Shown here: piece by piece, positions 16,626 through 28,228 of the stretch
Numbering within the stretch: position 1 is the stretch's first letter
Layout of the letters: every line of letters begins with the position of its first letter
Assembly (NCBI GenBank): GCA_965263485.1
Contig: CBDHHO010000001.1
Location: 806,001 to 870,000, forward strand
Direction: 5' to 3'
Length of the DNA stretch: 64,000 bases
Source of the DNA: Haliotispira sp965263485
GTDB lineage: Bacteria; Spirochaetota; Spirochaetia; SP-2023
Position numbers and translations under genes: made by a program
The notes under the pieces: generated by a model
Told to the model about the DNA's origin: nothing
The model's database searches: none
Seen by the model: only the letters and a program-made list of their open reading frames with translations

Positions 16626-17592
16626 TATTGTACTCACATCTTTTGCGCGGGGTCTGTTCGCTATGGGCGAGTCTTCGGGGAACTCTTCGGGCAAGGGGAA
16701 GAAAACCGTCTGGAAGCTGGGGCACATCGCTTCGGGAAATCATCCTTGGAATGATATCTCATTATACTTTGCTGATAAAGTCAAAGAATATAGTAATGAG
16801 ACATTGGAAATAGAGGTTTTCCCCAGCAGCCAGTTAGGAGGGGAGGTAGATAATATTAATGGTATCCGTGGGGGGACTGCGGATATGACGTTGACAGGAG
16901 AGACCTTGCAGAATTGGGCTCCCTTAGCAGCTTTAATGGCAGTTCCATATGCATTTTCTAATGAGACTCAGTTGCTTAACGCTGTTGATGGAGAAATTGG
17001 GAAGAGAATAGTTGAAAATATTGAAGAAAAGGCAGAGTTAAAACCACTATTTTATATTCTTAGAGCACCTAGAAATCTCACTTCAAACAGGGCGATTACG
17101 AAGCCAGAAGAGCTGAAGGGTATGCGTTTACGGGTTCCCAATGTACCCATTTTTGTTGATACGTGGAAAGCTCTGGGGGCAAAGCCGACTCCGATGGCCT
17201 TTCAAGAAGTTTTTACAGCTTTGCAGCAAAATACTATTGAAGGACAGGAGAACCCTTACGATTTGATCTATTCGGCAGGATTTTATGAAGTACAAAAATA
17301 CGTTAATGTCACTGAGCATGTTCGCCAATGGATCTATGCTGTTGTAGGAATGAAGCAGTGGAATAGGTTAAATGAAGAACAGAAAGCAGCTGTAGAAAAA
17401 GCAAGCGCGGAGAGCCAGAAATATGCTTATAATGTTTATAAAACAGGTCTGGAGCGATATAAAGGGCTATTGATCGAGAAAGAAATGAAGATGGTTGAAG
17501 TGGATCAAGATGCGTTTCGCAAGAAAGCTGAGCCTGCAATTATTGCTGCCCTGAACAAAGAACAGTTGGCATTGTTTGAAACAATTCAATAA
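16603..17592 (+). CDS. dctP: TRAP transporter substrate-binding protein (DctP family), copy 1
   Basis: Periplasmic solute-binding protein for a tripartite ATP-independent transporter, expected to bind an organic acid such as a sugar acid. The Sec signal peptide MKKTLLLLIVLTSFARGLFA is followed by a Gly/Ser linker. Family features: KLGHIASGNHPWNDI, FPSSQLGGEVDNINGIRGGTADM, the substrate-carboxylate region LKGMRLRVPNVPIFVDTWKALGAKPTPMAFQEVFTALQQNTIEGQENP. About 329 residues. The start is chosen at ATG 16603, 8 bases after GGAG; ATG 16600 and upstream in-frame starts are possible. dctQ follows after 257 bp containing a strong hairpin, the usual way to keep the binding protein more abundant than the membrane subunits. 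Confidence 0.92.
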   Translation: MKKTLLLLIVLTSFARGLFAMGESSGNSSGKGKKTVWKLGHIASGNHPWNDISLYFADKVKEYSNETLEIEVFPSSQLGGEVDNINGIRGGTADMTLTGETLQNWAPLAALMAVPYAFSNETQLLNAVDGEIGKRIVENIEEKAELKPLFYILRAPRNLTSNRAITKPEELKGMRLRVPNVPIFVDTWKALGAKPTPMAFQEVFTALQQNTIEGQENPYDLIYSAGFYEVQKYVNVTEHVRQWIYAVVGMKQWNRLNEEQKAAVEKASAESQKYAYNVYKTGLERYKGLLIEKEMKMVEVDQDAFRKKAEPAIIAALNKEQLALFETIQ

Positions 17593-17758
17593 GAGGCACA
17601 TTCTTATCAGTTAGTATGGGGGATGCTTATCAAGTGCTGGATAGTAGCTTTGTCGGATTCCGTTTCTATTCTTTCAAGGGTATTCTTTCGTGCTTGTGCT
17701 ATGGTATCAGGGTCTTTATGACAATTGATAATTCTGAGAGAGGTGTAATTCTGTTTTT

Positions 17759-17812
17759 GCTTTGGGCTCAGGTTTGCTTGTTTTCGGAATAGAAGACCTG
17801 AGACCCCAAAGC
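17759..17812 (+). terminator. Intercistronic hairpin between dctP and dctQ
   Basis: GCTTTGGGCTCAGGT pairs with ACCTGAGACCCCAAAGC (one bulge). No T-run follows, so it more likely stabilises or attenuates than terminates; it would favour dctP over dctQM. Confidence 0.55.
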
Positions 17813-17849
17813 AGACTTCAGAAGTCTCTTGAGGGATGTATTTGAAGGT

Positions 17850-18332
17850 ATGATATACAAAAAGCTCTTGAATATTTTGGAATCTCTCCTGAGTTCTCTA
17901 TCTCTTTTTTCTTTCTTCGCCCTGATTTTCGTTGTTTTACTTCAGATCACATCAAGATTGTTTCTTCCTTGGGTATTTGCATGGACAGAAGAGCTTTCCC
18001 GAATACTATTCATTACAGCAGTATGCATAATTTCTCCAGTGGCATTGCGTCATAATGAGTTCGTCTTTGTAGACCTGATTATTAATAAAATAAAAAATAA
18101 GATTTATTTAGAGATAGCAAATAACTTTTTGCTTATTTTGTTTTTATTTATAATAGCGTATTCTTCCATTGGTTTTTTGAACTTAGGATACGCAAATACA
18201 TCACCTGTCCTGAAAATCCCAATGTGGATAATCTACTCTATGCCCTTTATTTCATTTCTATTTATGCTTATATTTTCAATAGAAAAAATTGTAAATCTTG
18301 GTTTGTATAAGTTGAAAAAGGGTTTAATATGA
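17850..18332 (+). CDS. dctQ: TRAP transporter small permease (DctQ), copy 1
   Basis: Four-helix small membrane subunit, about 160 residues. The conserved segment LLQITSRLFLPWVFAWTEELSRILFI (the R-x-x-F...W-x-E-E motif) is clear, and four hydrophobic segments are visible. The start is uncertain: ATG 17850 (MIYKKLLNILES) is preferred, TTG 17829 is in frame, and GAGGG at 17831 is rather far away. Strongly AT-rich compared with the hyp region. The stop overlaps the dctM ATG (ATGA). Confidence 0.88.
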   Translation: MIYKKLLNILESLLSSLSLFSFFALIFVVLLQITSRLFLPWVFAWTEELSRILFITAVCIISPVALRHNEFVFVDLIINKIKNKIYLEIANNFLLILFLFIIAYSSIGFLNLGYANTSPVLKIPMWIIYSMPFISFLFMLIFSIEKIVNLGLYKLKKGLI

Positions 18333-19609
18333 TTTTTATTCTTCTTATATCATTTATTATACTGTTATTATTGGGAATTCCAATTGCATTATCATTAATG
18401 ATTTCTTCTGTAATTTATTTTATATTTGACGGAACACCATTATTAATAGTGGCACAAAAGGTATATTCTGGTATTGATTCATTTACACTGCTATGTATTC
18501 CGGGTTTTATGCTTGCAGGAAACTTAATGAACAAAGGAGGACTGACATATCGAATTATTCAGTTTGCAAAAATATTTATTGGACATATTAGAGGGGGTCT
18601 AGGAATTTCAAATGTAATATCCTCTATGATTTTTGCGGGGATATCAGGAACTGCCCTTGCAGACACAGCCAGTATCGGTGCCGTGATGATTCCTTCTATG
18701 CAAAAAGAAGGTTATGGAAAAGGGCGTTCAGTCGCGATATCTGTATCATCTTCTACTGTAGGCCCCATTATTCCTCCCAGCCTTCCGATGATTATAGTAG
18801 GGACCCTCTCAGGAATACCAGTAGGCAAGCTCTTTATTGCCGGCCTTATTCCTGGAATTCTGTTAGGATTATCTTTGATTTTTCTAGTGTACATAATAGC
18901 AAGAAAAAATGGTTTCCATATTATTCAGGTTGATAGAAGCTTTTTATCCCTAATCAGATCTTTTTTTGATGCTTTTTGGGCTATTATAATGACATTCGTA
19001 ATATTATATGGAATCTTAGGAGGTTTATTTACTCCTACAGAAGCTTCTATTATATCACTGGTTTATGCTGTCTTTATTAGTATTTATGTTTATAAAGGAA
19101 TATCATGGAGAGATCTTCCTAGCATTGTATTGGATTCAATTAAGTCTTCTGCATCAATTATGATTTTGGTGGGGTTCGCCAGTGTCTTTGCATGGATACT
19201 CAGTAGTGAAAAAATCCCACAGATGCTGGCCAATGCTATATTAGGTATCAGTGCCAACAAAATTATCACAATTATTCTGATCAATTTACTGCTTATTATA
19301 ATTGGGATGTTTATGGAAACGATATCAGCATTATTAATACTTTTCCCTACCTTGCTGCCGGTTGCTCTGAGTATAGGGATGTCTCCTATACAATTTGGCG
19401 TAATGATGGTTCTCAATTTGATTATCGGGCTGACGACCCCTCCCGTAGGTGTCTGTCTTTTTGTCGGAGCAAAAATAGGTAACGTTTCCCTTGGAGAAGC
19501 GGCCAAAGCTTTAATGCCATTTTTGTTGTGTATGCTTACCGTCTTGGCAATGGTAAGCTTCATACCCTCGATCACAACTTTTTTACCAGAACTTCTGAGT
19601 CGATCTTAA
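18329..19609 (+). CDS. dctM: TRAP transporter large permease (DctM), copy 1
   Basis: 426-residue, about 12-helix transport subunit of the IT superfamily. Recognisable DctM segments: IPIALSLMISSVIYF, CIPGFMLAGNLMNKGGLTYRI, GGLGISNVISSMIFAGISGTALADTASIGAVMIPSM, TVGPIIPPSLPMII and near the end NLIIGLTTPPVGVCLFVGAKIG. Starts inside the dctQ stop codon; a zinc dehydrogenase gene follows after 12 bp. Very AT-rich. Confidence 0.95.
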   Translation: MIFILLISFIILLLLGIPIALSLMISSVIYFIFDGTPLLIVAQKVYSGIDSFTLLCIPGFMLAGNLMNKGGLTYRIIQFAKIFIGHIRGGLGISNVISSMIFAGISGTALADTASIGAVMIPSMQKEGYGKGRSVAISVSSSTVGPIIPPSLPMIIVGTLSGIPVGKLFIAGLIPGILLGLSLIFLVYIIARKNGFHIIQVDRSFLSLIRSFFDAFWAIIMTFVILYGILGGLFTPTEASIISLVYAVFISIYVYKGISWRDLPSIVLDSIKSSASIMILVGFASVFAWILSSEKIPQMLANAILGISANKIITIILINLLLIIIGMFMETISALLILFPTLLPVALSIGMSPIQFGVMMVLNLIIGLTTPPVGVCLFVGAKIGNVSLGEAAKALMPFLLCMLTVLAMVSFIPSITTFLPELLSRS

Positions 19610-19621
19610 CAGGAGATTCCA

Positions 19622-20665
19622 ATGAGGCAGATTCAAGTAGTAAAACCTGGGAAAATCGTTTTAATAGATTCTGAATCAAGGGCATTACAGCCAGATGAAG
19701 TGAGGGTTCAAATCAAAGCTTCTGGAATCTGTGGTTCGGATATCCACGTTTTTGAAGGATCAAATTCTATGGCTTGTTATCCAGTAGTCTTGGGTCATGA
19801 AGCTGCAGGGGTTATTCTGGAGATTGGCTCTGATGTAAGCCATTGTAAACAGGGCGATCATGTTGTTTTGGAACCTCTTGTTTCCTGTGGTCTTTGTTAT
19901 GCCTGCAGGAAAGGTCGTCCCAACGCATGCTCCTCTATGCAGGCAAGAGGGTGCCATATAGATGGCTTCTTTAGTGAAGAAGTTATAATCAACGCCAAGT
20001 CTGTTTTTCCCATAGACAACCACATCCCTTGGGAAGATGCGGCCTTGGTGGAGCCTTATACTATTGCAGCACAAGCTGCATTTCGCTCTCGTGCGGAGGA
20101 GGGTGATTTTGTTTTAATACTTGGGGCGGGCACGATGGGTATTACAATGGTAGATATGTTCAAACTGTTAAACTGCTACTGTGCTATCGTGGATATTGAC
20201 AAGTCCCGTTTAAAGATGGCCCAAGAGCATTTTGCAGATGAAGTTTTATTGTCAGATAAAGAAGAGCTTTGGGTCGAAGAATTTCAACACAGACACAACA
20301 GTAATCCCCCTAACATCATTATTGAAGCTACTGGAGTACCAAAACTTTTGACCTTAGCTCTCAATCTAGTCAGCAGCGGAGGACGTATTGTCAATTTGGG
20401 ATTTTCAAAATCCAGTGCCGCAATCTCTCCATTAGAACTAAGCAGGAAAGAAGTGGATCTGCTTGGCTCCCGACACCAGACATTTCAATTCCAAAAGGTC
20501 ATCAATCTAGTTTGCACAAAGAAAATTATACCACAAAGCATGATTAGTCAGAAGGTAAGATTTACTGATGCTGTAGATGTTTTTGCTGAAATCAGTGCTG
20601 CGCATAAAAAAGGCAAGAATCTTGGGAAAATACTACTTGAATGGGACCATTTTATGACGCCCTGA
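19622..20665 (+). CDS. Zinc-dependent medium-chain dehydrogenase (polyol/sugar-acid type)
   Basis: 347-residue MDR-superfamily oxidoreductase. Catalytic zinc ligands are in GICGSDIH and GHEAAG; the structural-zinc loop has four cysteines (SCGLCYACRKGRPNAC). The Rossmann motif is LGAGTMGITMVDM. Similar proteins oxidise sorbitol, threonine, galactitol or L-idonate/gulonate. AGGAGA precedes ATG 19622 and the gene directly follows dctM, so it likely acts on the compound imported by TRAP 1. It is paralogous to the gene at 49683-50723, which sits in the same position after TRAP 3. Substrate unknown. Confidence 0.88.
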   Translation: MRQIQVVKPGKIVLIDSESRALQPDEVRVQIKASGICGSDIHVFEGSNSMACYPVVLGHEAAGVILEIGSDVSHCKQGDHVVLEPLVSCGLCYACRKGRPNACSSMQARGCHIDGFFSEEVIINAKSVFPIDNHIPWEDAALVEPYTIAAQAAFRSRAEEGDFVLILGAGTMGITMVDMFKLLNCYCAIVDIDKSRLKMAQEHFADEVLLSDKEELWVEEFQHRHNSNPPNIIIEATGVPKLLTLALNLVSSGGRIVNLGFSKSSAAISPLELSRKEVDLLGSRHQTFQFQKVINLVCTKKIIPQSMISQKVRFTDAVDVFAEISAAHKKGKNLGKILLEWDHFMTP

Positions 20666-20750
20666 AGAGTGTTTCCAAAGTTCTTGCAGCGGGACGCTAT
20701 CCTCATAGAGTGCTTCGGGCACTTGATGTTTGGATTCCTGCAGGATAATT

Positions 20751-20940
20751 GGTGGAAGACTTTCTTCTGTGTTTTTGGATTTCGGGCCGTGTAGGATCAG
20801 GTGATTTTTATAAATTTTACTTGACAACTGAAAATTTTTATGTTATAGTTCTAGTAACCTAATTAATTAATCGCGGATTGTTTTCTACGACAACAATGGA
20901 ATATTCTGGGGCTGAAAGTATGAAAAAAACGATTTTATCA
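20751..20940 (+). repeat. Duplicated TRAP promoter/5' region, copy 2
   Basis: Matches 16434-16625 over promoter, leader and early signal-peptide codons, with scattered substitutions; upstream and downstream sequences differ. Confidence 0.85.
20821..20849 (+). promoter_or_regulatory. Sigma-70 promoter of TRAP operon 2
   Basis: TTGACA (20821-20826), 17-base spacer, TATAGT (20844-20849), the same as the TRAP 1 promoter; the spacer palindrome is degraded by one base (GAAAATTTTT). Confidence 0.8.
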
Positions 20941-21927
20941 CTTCTGCTATCTATTGCTTTTTTACAGGGGCTTTTTGCGATGGGTGGATCTTCGGGTAAT
21001 TCTTCAGGAGGCGGGAAGAAAATTAAGCTGAAACTTGCCAATGAATTATCTACAGAACATACAGGTAATATTATTTATCGATATTTTGCTGACAAGGTGA
21101 AAGAATACAGCCAGGGCAATATTGAAATTACGATTTATCCCAATGGTACTTTGGGAAAAACAAAAGAACTTGTAGAGCAAGCTCAGGCAGATACTTTAGA
21201 TTTTGTACATTCCAGTGCTGCATATCTTGAAAATTTTGCATCGGAATACGCTGTTTTCGGTCTACCTTACATCTTTGAAAACAAAGAACATTTTGCGAAG
21301 GCAATGAACGGAGCTTTTGGAAAGCGTTTTCAAGGCCCGATACCGGCGGAAATAGGATTTCGTGGTACATTTTACCTCTACGGAGGGACCAGAAGCTTCT
21401 ATGCGACAAAACCAATTCATTCTATTGAAGATCTTGCTGGCTTAAAAATTCGGGTCATGCCCAGCAGTGTTGCGATTGAAATGGTCAATGTGATTGGAGC
21501 CTCTCCGACCCCTATGTCTTTTGGCGAAGTGTATTCGGCATTGCAACAAGGGGTTCTGGATGGGGCGGAGAATAATCCGACATCATATATTTCAGCACGC
21601 CATTATGAAGTTGCGAAATACTACATCTTTGACGAGCACCAGAGTGTTCCTGATTTCTTATTGATGAATGTAGATAGATGGAATTCTTTATCTCCTGAAC
21701 AGCAAGGGATAATCAGTAAAGCAGCTCTTGAAGCCCAGAACCAGGCACTTGCTGATTGGGATAAACAGCAAGAAGATGCCATTTTAAAAGCCAAAGCTGC
21801 TGGCTGTACATTTATTTATCTTGATAAAGCTCCGTTCCAGAGAAAAGTTCAAAAAATGATTTCTGATAGAACCAGTAAAGAGCCCGTAATTGCAGAGCTG
21901 TTAGATCTGGTAAATCAAGCTAAGTAG
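20920..21927 (+). CDS. dctP: TRAP transporter substrate-binding protein (DctP family), copy 2
   Basis: 335 residues. The signal peptide MKKTILSLLLSIAFLQGLFA and Gly/Ser linker are nearly those of copy 1, while the mature domain is clearly different, suggesting a different ligand. Family motifs: KLANELSTEHTGNIIYRYFADKVKEYSQG, IYPNGTLGKTKELVEQ, LAGLKIRVMPSSVAIEMVNVIGASPTPMSFGEVYSALQQGVLDGAENNP. ATG 20920 lies 8 bases after GGGG; the frame is open further upstream to 20878. First gene of the second TRAP operon. Confidence 0.92.
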   Translation: MKKTILSLLLSIAFLQGLFAMGGSSGNSSGGGKKIKLKLANELSTEHTGNIIYRYFADKVKEYSQGNIEITIYPNGTLGKTKELVEQAQADTLDFVHSSAAYLENFASEYAVFGLPYIFENKEHFAKAMNGAFGKRFQGPIPAEIGFRGTFYLYGGTRSFYATKPIHSIEDLAGLKIRVMPSSVAIEMVNVIGASPTPMSFGEVYSALQQGVLDGAENNPTSYISARHYEVAKYYIFDEHQSVPDFLLMNVDRWNSLSPEQQGIISKAALEAQNQALADWDKQQEDAILKAKAAGCTFIYLDKAPFQRKVQKMISDRTSKEPVIAELLDLVNQAK

Positions 21928-21991
21928 TATTTTTGTTGGAAATATATCATCCAAGAAATTGTTTAAGTGACTGGTGGGGAATATACTGGAA

Positions 21992-22471
21992 ATGATTTTA
22001 AAGTATATGAAATATAAAAAAGTGATTTTTGTCACCCTGCAAACAGTTAGCTTTCTGCCCTTGCTAATTGTTTTTACAGGGGTGGTATGGCAGGTCTTCT
22101 CTCGTTACATCTTTTCTGTTCCCAGTAAATATTCTGAAGAATTGATCCGTTTTTCCTTGGTCTTCCTTACTTTTCTGGCTGGGGCGTTCTGCTTTGTCTC
22201 TAATGGGCATATTGCTTTAGACCTGTTGGAACCCAGAGAAAATAAAAAGGGATATCTGTTTATCAGTATTTTCAGGGTTTTATTAATTTTTTTATTTGCT
22301 TCTATTATATTAATCTATGGAGGATTGAATAAAGCGATCAGTCAAATACATCAACTTTCGTCCTCACTGAATGTATCTATGTTTTATGTTTATCTTATTA
22401 TGCCGTTCTCAGGCCTTATTATTTCAGTCTGGTCTATTGTTAATCTGTATAAATTATTTTTTAGAAGTTGA
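21992..22471 (+). CDS. dctQ: TRAP transporter small permease (DctQ), copy 2
   Basis: About 159 residues with four hydrophobic helices and the DctQ signature GVVWQVFSRYIFSVPSKYSEELIRFSLVFL. The start is uncertain between GTG 21974 and ATG 21992; GGGGA at 21976 favours the ATG. dctM starts 3 bp after the stop. Confidence 0.88.
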   Translation: MILKYMKYKKVIFVTLQTVSFLPLLIVFTGVVWQVFSRYIFSVPSKYSEELIRFSLVFLTFLAGAFCFVSNGHIALDLLEPRENKKGYLFISIFRVLLIFLFASIILIYGGLNKAISQIHQLSSSLNVSMFYVYLIMPFSGLIISVWSIVNLYKLFFRS

Positions 22472-22474
22472 TTA

Positions 22475-23779
22475 ATGCTGATTCTGGCCAGTGTTTTTCT
22501 TATTTTGCTCTTGCTGGGAGTTCCGGTGTTGGTTTCCATAGCCATGGCATCGTTTGCGGTAATGTTGAGCGTATTACCCTTTGATCAGGCAGTTCTGGTT
22601 GCTTCGCAGAAAATTTTTAGTGGTGTTGATCGCTTCAGCCTGATTGCAATTCCCTTGTTTATTCTGGCTGGAAATATCTTGAACCAAGGTGGAGTGGCCA
22701 GAAGATTGATCCGTTTGTCTACGCTAATTGGTCAGCGAATGCCACATTCGATACTGCACACTAATATTATAGGTAATATGCTCTTCGGTTCCATTAGCGG
22801 CAGCGCAACTGCCGCTGCGGTTGGGATCGGTAGTATTATCGAACCTCAGGCCCGCAAAGAGGGCTATGACCCCGCCTTCATAACCTGTGTTAATGTTACA
22901 TCAGCCCCCTCCGGCCTGTTAATTCCACCCAGCAACACCTTGATATTGTATTCTGTCGTCTCTGGCCAGGCTTCTGTAATCGTTCTCTTCCTCGCCGGTT
23001 ATCTCCCAGGAGTCATTATGGGGCTGGGGATTATGCTGCTGGTTGGAATCTGGGGTAGTGCCAACCAAAAAGTTCCGCAGTCAAAAAAGCCGGGACGTTC
23101 TGCTGAGCACACTTTGGGCAAACCGTCGCGGATTATCTTTGACAGTCTCCCCAGCCTGCTGTTGATTTTTATCATTATCTTCGGAATTGTCGGCGGGATT
23201 TTCACCGCCAATGAAGCAGCCGGGATTGCTGTGCTTTATGCTTTATTACTGACCCTGCTCTACGGAAATCTGGATTGGAGGGGGTATGGACAAATCCTTA
23301 TAGAATCTGCCCAAGTATCAGGAGTGATCCTGTTGATCATCGCCGCCTCAAACATGATGGGCTGGGTACTCGCTTACACCCAAGCTCCGGAAGCAATTTC
23401 CCGCACCATGCTCAGCCTCTCTGAGAACAAGTACGCCATTCTTTTGATCATTAACCTGATTTTGCTCTTTATTGGAACCTTCCTTGATATGAGTCCAGCT
23501 GTCTTGATCTTCACACCAATATTCCTGCCCGTTGCCACGGGAATTGGCATCCACCCCGTTCATTTTGGCATCATTATGACCTATAACCTCTGTATCGGCA
23601 TCCTGACACCGCCTGTAGGCACAATGCTCTTCGTCGGCTCCAGCGTATCGCGGATCCCGGTCAAACGCATCCTGAGTAAGATAATCCCTTTCTATATCAT
23701 ACTGATAGCCACCCTCTTCCTCATTACCTTCATCCCTGCAATCTCCTTGGCCCTGCCCAAACTGGCCGGGCTGCTCTAG
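22475..23779 (+). CDS. dctM: TRAP transporter large permease (DctM), copy 2
   Basis: 434-residue multi-helix permease. Motifs: IPLFILAGNILNQGGVARRLI, HTNIIGNMLFGSISGSATAAAVGIGSI, TSAPSGLLIPPSNTLILYSVVSGQ, TYNLCIGILTPPVGTMLFVGSSV. The second half is noticeably richer in G+C than the first half and than dctM copy 1. End of TRAP operon 2; no dehydrogenase follows, and 1.3 kb of repeat-rich non-coding DNA separates it from rpoD. Confidence 0.95.
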   Translation: MLILASVFLILLLLGVPVLVSIAMASFAVMLSVLPFDQAVLVASQKIFSGVDRFSLIAIPLFILAGNILNQGGVARRLIRLSTLIGQRMPHSILHTNIIGNMLFGSISGSATAAAVGIGSIIEPQARKEGYDPAFITCVNVTSAPSGLLIPPSNTLILYSVVSGQASVIVLFLAGYLPGVIMGLGIMLLVGIWGSANQKVPQSKKPGRSAEHTLGKPSRIIFDSLPSLLLIFIIIFGIVGGIFTANEAAGIAVLYALLLTLLYGNLDWRGYGQILIESAQVSGVILLIIAASNMMGWVLAYTQAPEAISRTMLSLSENKYAILLIINLILLFIGTFLDMSPAVLIFTPIFLPVATGIGIHPVHFGIIMTYNLCIGILTPPVGTMLFVGSSVSRIPVKRILSKIIPFYIILIATLFLITFIPAISLALPKLAGLL

Positions 23780-23837
23780 TGTTCTGCTAAATTCATTTTT
23801 GTGTACTGATCTTTCAGCCAGTCAATTTTTGACTTTA

Positions 23838-24140
23838 GGGGACCTCTAAAAAATCTCTCCACCATATTCAACCAAGATGAATGTGTTGGCGTGTAATGAA
23901 TTTTAAAACGGCCTGCTTCGCCCCGCCATTTATCACTGTCACGAAAGAGAGGAAGCAGGCTCTTTGCTTAAGGTTGGGCCTAGCTCTGCACCGCCCTCCC
24001 CTGTTTCTCCAATGCTGCGCCAGCTCGCATTGGAGCCTTCGTCTGGCATCAAAACGCGGTACAATCGCTGCGGCCAAGACAAAACAGAAGCAGAGCGATT
24101 GTACAATTCTTGCGAAGCGATACCATTTTTAGAGGTGCCC
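23838..24140. mobile_element. MITE-like element, 303 bp
   Basis: GGGGACCTCTAAAAA to TTTTTAGAGGTGCCC, flanks TTTA/TATA (3 of 4 match). Contains the hairpin CCAATGC-TGCGCCAGCTC-GCATTGG, a compensated variant of the array hairpin. Confidence 0.8.
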
Positions 24141-24651
24141 TATAACATATTTGGGCTTTGCCCTAGTCTCACCTTGATTTGAATCGGAGATTGTCGCATA
24201 ATTTTACATATATTCAGACTATAAGTAAAGTAAAATTGATATTACAGAAATACAGAAACATTTTTAATGATGATATATTTGCTCACCAGTCCGGTAGCCG
24301 CTACTCTAAAATCAACCCGATATACCGGGGAGCCGTATTGTATTAAAAAGGCTTGTCGCCTCGCCATCTCGAAAAACCTCTGCAATTCACATCGGAACGC
24401 GATGCCATTGCCGAGGCGAAGCAGTGCAATAGCACAATTCTCGCGAAGCGATACCCTTTTTAGAGGTCCCAAAAAATTTTACTATTTGGGGTGACTAAAT
24501 GGGATTGAGTTGCCGACAAAGTAGATACCCTCTGCAAAGCTCCCTCTCCCATGCCTGAGTTGTCTGTCAACCCGATAGGCCTCCATCAGCCTGTCCTCTC
24601 TCCGGGTTCCCGCGAATAGATTTATGAAAAGCACTGGAAATTCATTTTTAA
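24141..24651. other. Non-coding stretch with a truncated MITE-like element
   Basis: 24141-24340 is AT-rich with no gene that I can support. From about 24342 to 24470 the sequence matches the right part of the element at 24888-25035 and ends TTTTTAGAGGTCCC, but its left end is missing. Nothing recognisable in 24471-24651. Confidence 0.5.
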
Positions 24652-25035
24652 GGGCACCTCTAAAAATTCGCTTTCAATACTGAATCGCGATTTTTTTCGA
24701 GAAAAAGGTTTTGCCTTGCGGCAGGATTTGTAGGTTGTGGCCTGCTTTGCCGCGCCATTGCCTACTGCTGGCGAGTCTTTCCAATACAACAAAGTATATC
24801 CATGTCACTTGAGATTCCGCGAAAAGCCCAACCATTGTCTTTCGCTATCAATGGTCGGGAGGCTCAGGTGCAATTGGTGTATTAAAAGGGGACCTCTAAA
24901 AAGACTTGCCGCATCGCTATCCCGAAAAATCTCTGCGATTCACATCGGAACGCGGTGCTATTGCCAGCGAAGACAAAGCAGAAGCGGGGCAATAAGCAAA
25001 ATACTCGCGAAGCGATACTATTTTTAGAGGTACCC
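24652..25035. mobile_element. Two abutting MITE-like elements upstream of rpoD
   Basis: A left end GGGCACCTCTAAAAATTCG at 24652 starts an element whose interior is partly inverted relative to the 46157 copy; it is followed by a complete 148-bp element 24888-25035 (GGGGACCTCTAAAAA to TTTTTAGAGGTACCC). The right end lies 80 bp before the rpoD start, so the elements must lie in or next to the rpoD promoter region. Confidence 0.7.
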
Positions 25036-25115
25036 TTTAATTTGTCGGGAAAATTCCTGCCCGGCATAGATCAAACATATGGAGATTCTTGGAGCCTCCC
25101 ATTTAAGGTATAGAT

Positions 25116-27131
<2,016 letters not shown>

Positions 27132-27170
27132 TGTATGCTGCGCCCTTCTGTTTGGGGAGCGGTTTTTTTA

Positions 27171-27227
27171 GGGGACCTCTAAAAACTCGCTTTTGATGCT
27201 GAGCGGATGAGATTTTTAGAGGTTCCC
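27171..27227. mobile_element. Short MITE-like element, 57 bp, with perfect TTTA target duplication
   Basis: GGGGACCTCTAAAAACTCG to ATTTTTAGAGGTTCCC; TTTA at 27167-27170 and 27228-27231. Its hairpin lies 40 bp after rpoD and could act as a terminator. Confidence 0.85.
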
Positions 27228-27359
27228 TTTATTCGTGCTTGAAGTTCTTGAGGTTCAAACGGATTTTTGAGTACCCATTGTGAGGGTTCTCCAAACTCCC
27301 GGACAGGCCTCAGGTTCCCCGATGATAGAGATGCCGAGAAGTAAGGAGAAGTTTGCCGA

Positions 27360-28181
27360 ATGAAAGAAGTTTTTGTTAAGTTGCAGGAATTACAGAATGT
27401 CTTGTCGAATAAATACCAGTTGGAAGAGGAATTAGAAGAAATTCCCCGCAACTTGGAGCAGAAGGAAGTTGCTCTCAGTCGTCAGAAAAAGAAATTTATC
27501 GACTTAGATAGCGAATACCAAGCCAATCAACATGAAACTGCTCAATTGCGCAACGACTTTGGCCATATTGAAGAGCTGCGCCTTGCGGCGGAAAAACGCA
27601 TGGATCAGATCAAAACTCAGCGCGACTACGAGACCCTGGATAAGGAAATTACCGGGTATTCTACGCAGGAACTCGAATTGCGCCGCAAAATCCAGAACTT
27701 GGAGAACAGAGCCCTGGAACTGAGTGATCAGCTTAAATCCGAAGAAGCGTCCCTCCACCTGCTTGGAGCGGAGATCGAAGAAGAGAGACTGCGCATTGAA
27801 GAGCAATTACAGCAGAAGTGCAGTGAGATCTCGAATCTGGCGGAAAAAGAACAGAGCATCGTTCCGGACATGGACGAGGAAATGCTGTACAAATTTGACC
27901 GCATTCTGCGCAGCAAGGGTGGTCGCGGCATCGTGCCGATTTCCCAGGGTATTTGCAGCGGCTGTTTTATGATTCTGCCGCGCCAGTTTATGAATGATGT
28001 GCGTTCCAGTGAGGACGTCCATTTCTGTCCGTATTGCAGTCGGATTTTGTTCTACGACGAAGCAGCGGCTTCGGGCGAAAAAATCGGTACCGGTGTACTG
28101 GACTACGACAGTAACAACCAGGATGACGTGGCAGGATTAGCTGACTTGGTAGACGATAGCGACTTTGATGATTTTGACTGA
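27360..28181 (+). CDS. Coiled-coil zinc-ribbon protein (DUF164/CT398 type)
   Basis: 273 residues: a long antiparallel coiled coil (residues about 1-180, Glu/Lys/Leu-rich) followed by a C4 zinc ribbon CSGCFMILPRQF...CPYCSRILFYDE and an acidic tail. This is the widely conserved C4-type zinc-ribbon family (zf-RING_7/CT398), whose biochemical role is not settled; links to nucleic acids and secretion have been proposed. TAAGGAG stands 11 bases before ATG 27360. A good rho-independent terminator follows immediately, then the RNase P RNA gene. Confidence 0.88.
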   Translation: MKEVFVKLQELQNVLSNKYQLEEELEEIPRNLEQKEVALSRQKKKFIDLDSEYQANQHETAQLRNDFGHIEELRLAAEKRMDQIKTQRDYETLDKEITGYSTQELELRRKIQNLENRALELSDQLKSEEASLHLLGAEIEEERLRIEEQLQQKCSEISNLAEKEQSIVPDMDEEMLYKFDRILRSKGGRGIVPISQGICSGCFMILPRQFMNDVRSSEDVHFCPYCSRILFYDEAAASGEKIGTGVLDYDSNNQDDVAGLADLVDDSDFDDFD

Positions 28182-28182
28182 G

Positions 28183-28205
28183 AAAATTCCCTAAAGGGAA
28201 TTTTT
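28183..28205 (+). terminator. Rho-independent terminator
   Basis: AAATTCCC-TAAA-GGGAATTT followed by T's, two bases after the zinc-ribbon gene stop. Confidence 0.85.
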
Positions 28206-28228
28206 AAATATTTTGGAGATAAAATATA

